Positions 5,217 to 6,075 of a stretch of 6,075 nt of DNA are shown piece after piece. The stretch's first letter is position 1; the number at the start of each line of letters is the position of its first letter. The notes beneath the pieces are model-generated. The model ran no database searches. It worked only from the letters and a program-made list of their open reading frames with translations, and had not been told where the DNA came from. The position numbers and the translations under genes are program-made. Where the stretch lies: positions 1 to 6,075 of the forward strand of contig JAQUGA010000155.1 of the NCBI GenBank assembly GCA_028684405.1, in the 5' to 3' direction. Origin of the DNA: Bacteroidales bacterium (GTDB lineage: Bacteria > Bacteroidota > Bacteroidia > Bacteroidales > WCHB1-69).

Positions 5217-6075
5217 ATGGCGGAAAAAAAGTTTGCGGTTTTATTGAAAGATGTTGAGAACTTGGGGTTAATTCCTCATCTTGTGCAAGTTAGTTATACC
5301 GATGGGATGATCGATGTACGTTATTCTTTGATTTATTCTGGGAATAAACAGAATTACGAGTCTGATATGTCGGTTGTTGAGAGGGCTTTGTTGAAATATT
5401 GCATTCAGTTGGAACCGGAAACAATTATGAAAAAACTGGATGATAGAAATGTTCAGAAATGGACCGTTTTTTCTCAAAAATATTTTGTTCACAAAACGAA
5501 AGATAGAAAACAATTGCAAATGAGAGAATATTTGAAAGATTTAATCAATCAATCTTTGGATAAATTTTATAAACAATTGGATGGACAAACAATTTTTCTG
5601 TGGAACGGCGATAATCCAGCAATGTGGAAAGTCCTCTCCGTTGAAGAGGGAAAACCGGATGTTTTTTATCATTTTGACAGACATGAAGAAGGAATTCGAT
5701 ACTTTTTGGACGTAGTTTATGAAAATAAAAAATTAAATCTTTTTCACTCCGTTTTATTGTCAACAATGCCTGCTCGAATTCTTAGAAAAATCAGTATTTT
5801 CGAATTTGATGAGGATGTTTTAGGAACCAATTTATTGCCTTTTTTCAGCAAAGAAACCTTGGAAATATCGAATTCTGCAGTGGATAGTTATTTTGAACTT
5901 TTTGTGGAGCCGCTCTTAATGCGAACCAAGAAAGTGATTGCCAATGGTTTTACGATTGTTGATATTGAGACAAAACCGAATGTAGTATTGTCGGTTACCA
6001 GCGAAATGAAATCGCAACAAATGAGCCTGTTTGACGAAGATAATTCCAGCGATGTTGATTTTAAATTACGGTTTA
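5217..6075 (+). CDS. N-terminal region of a probable SNF2-family DEAD/DEAH-box helicase (3' end outside window)
   Basis: An open frame of 286 codons runs off the right edge. It is uninterrupted, and ATG at 5217 is the first start after an in-frame TAA at 5196-5198. The protein starts MAEKKFAVLLKDVENLG and looks soluble. The segment FYHFDRHEEGIRYFLDVVYENKKLNL (150-175), the stretch LLSTMPARILRK (180-191) plus ISIFEFDED..GTNLLPFF (192-210), and YFELFVEPLL (225-234) followed by VIANGFTIVDI (240-250) resemble, from memory, the long accessory N-terminal region of Bacteroidota SNF2-type helicases. In those proteins the two RecA-like ATPase domains follow further downstream. None of the helicase motifs (Walker A, DEAH box) lies in the window, so the ATPase assignment is inferred from family resemblance alone. 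The T-rich leader has no Shine-Dalgarno sequence. It is divergent from tgt, and no functional link is apparent. Confidence 0.6.
   Translation, partial: MAEKKFAVLLKDVENLGLIPHLVQVSYTDGMIDVRYSLIYSGNKQNYESDMSVVERALLKYCIQLEPETIMKKLDDRNVQKWTVFSQKYFVHKTKDRKQLQMREYLKDLINQSLDKFYKQLDGQTIFLWNGDNPAMWKVLSVEEGKPDVFYHFDRHEEGIRYFLDVVYENKKLNLFHSVLLSTMPARILRKISIFEFDEDVLGTNLLPFFSKETLEISNSAVDSYFELFVEPLLMRTKKVIANGFTIVDIETKPNVVLSVTSEMKSQQMSLFDEDNSSDVDFKLRF

Noticed and set aside
5268..5766. Minus-strand open frames of 83 and 73 codons at 5268-5519 and 5545-5766.
   Set aside because: They lie opposite the 286-codon plus-strand frame, which is longer, has a start preceded by a stop and a promoter, and resembles a known family.

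Overview
The window looks like chromosomal DNA from an AT-rich member of the Bacteroidota, probably near the Bacteroidales. Four observations point that way: both glycosyltransferases belong to families I know mainly from that phylum; the queuosine tRNA-ribosyltransferase has the Bacteroidota-like C-terminal region; Bacteroidota-type -7 boxes (TAnnTTTG) lie before tgt and before the last gene; and starts are mostly preceded by A-rich or T-rich leaders, not strong Shine-Dalgarno sequences. No RNA gene, CRISPR array, transposase or phage gene is visible.

Layout. Positions 1-2291 (+) are the end of a surface-polysaccharide gene cluster: the last residues of a probable membrane protein, then two GT-B fold glycosyltransferases in overlapping frames (29 bp and 8 bp overlaps), so probably one translationally coupled operon. 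It ends in a 127 bp convergent junction. Positions 2419-4657 (-) hold a two-gene operon, tgt followed 25 bp later by an lptG-type permease gene. Positions 4658-5216 are a 559 bp divergent intergenic region containing candidate promoters for both flanking genes and a degenerate palindromic/direct-repeat element. From 5217 (+) to the right edge an open frame runs out of the window; it resembles the N-terminal region of Bacteroidota SNF2-type helicases.

Function. The two glycosyltransferases probably add sugars to a cell-surface glycan such as O-antigen or an exopolysaccharide. The LptG-type protein would help extract LPS from the inner membrane, so it also serves the envelope, but it is on the opposite strand in a separate transcription unit. 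Tgt acts in queuosine modification of tRNA. The last gene, if correctly assigned, acts on DNA.

I find no convincing undescribed multi-gene system. The observations most worth checking are the Tgt that lacks all three cysteines of the usual zinc site and the repeat element in the 559 bp gap.
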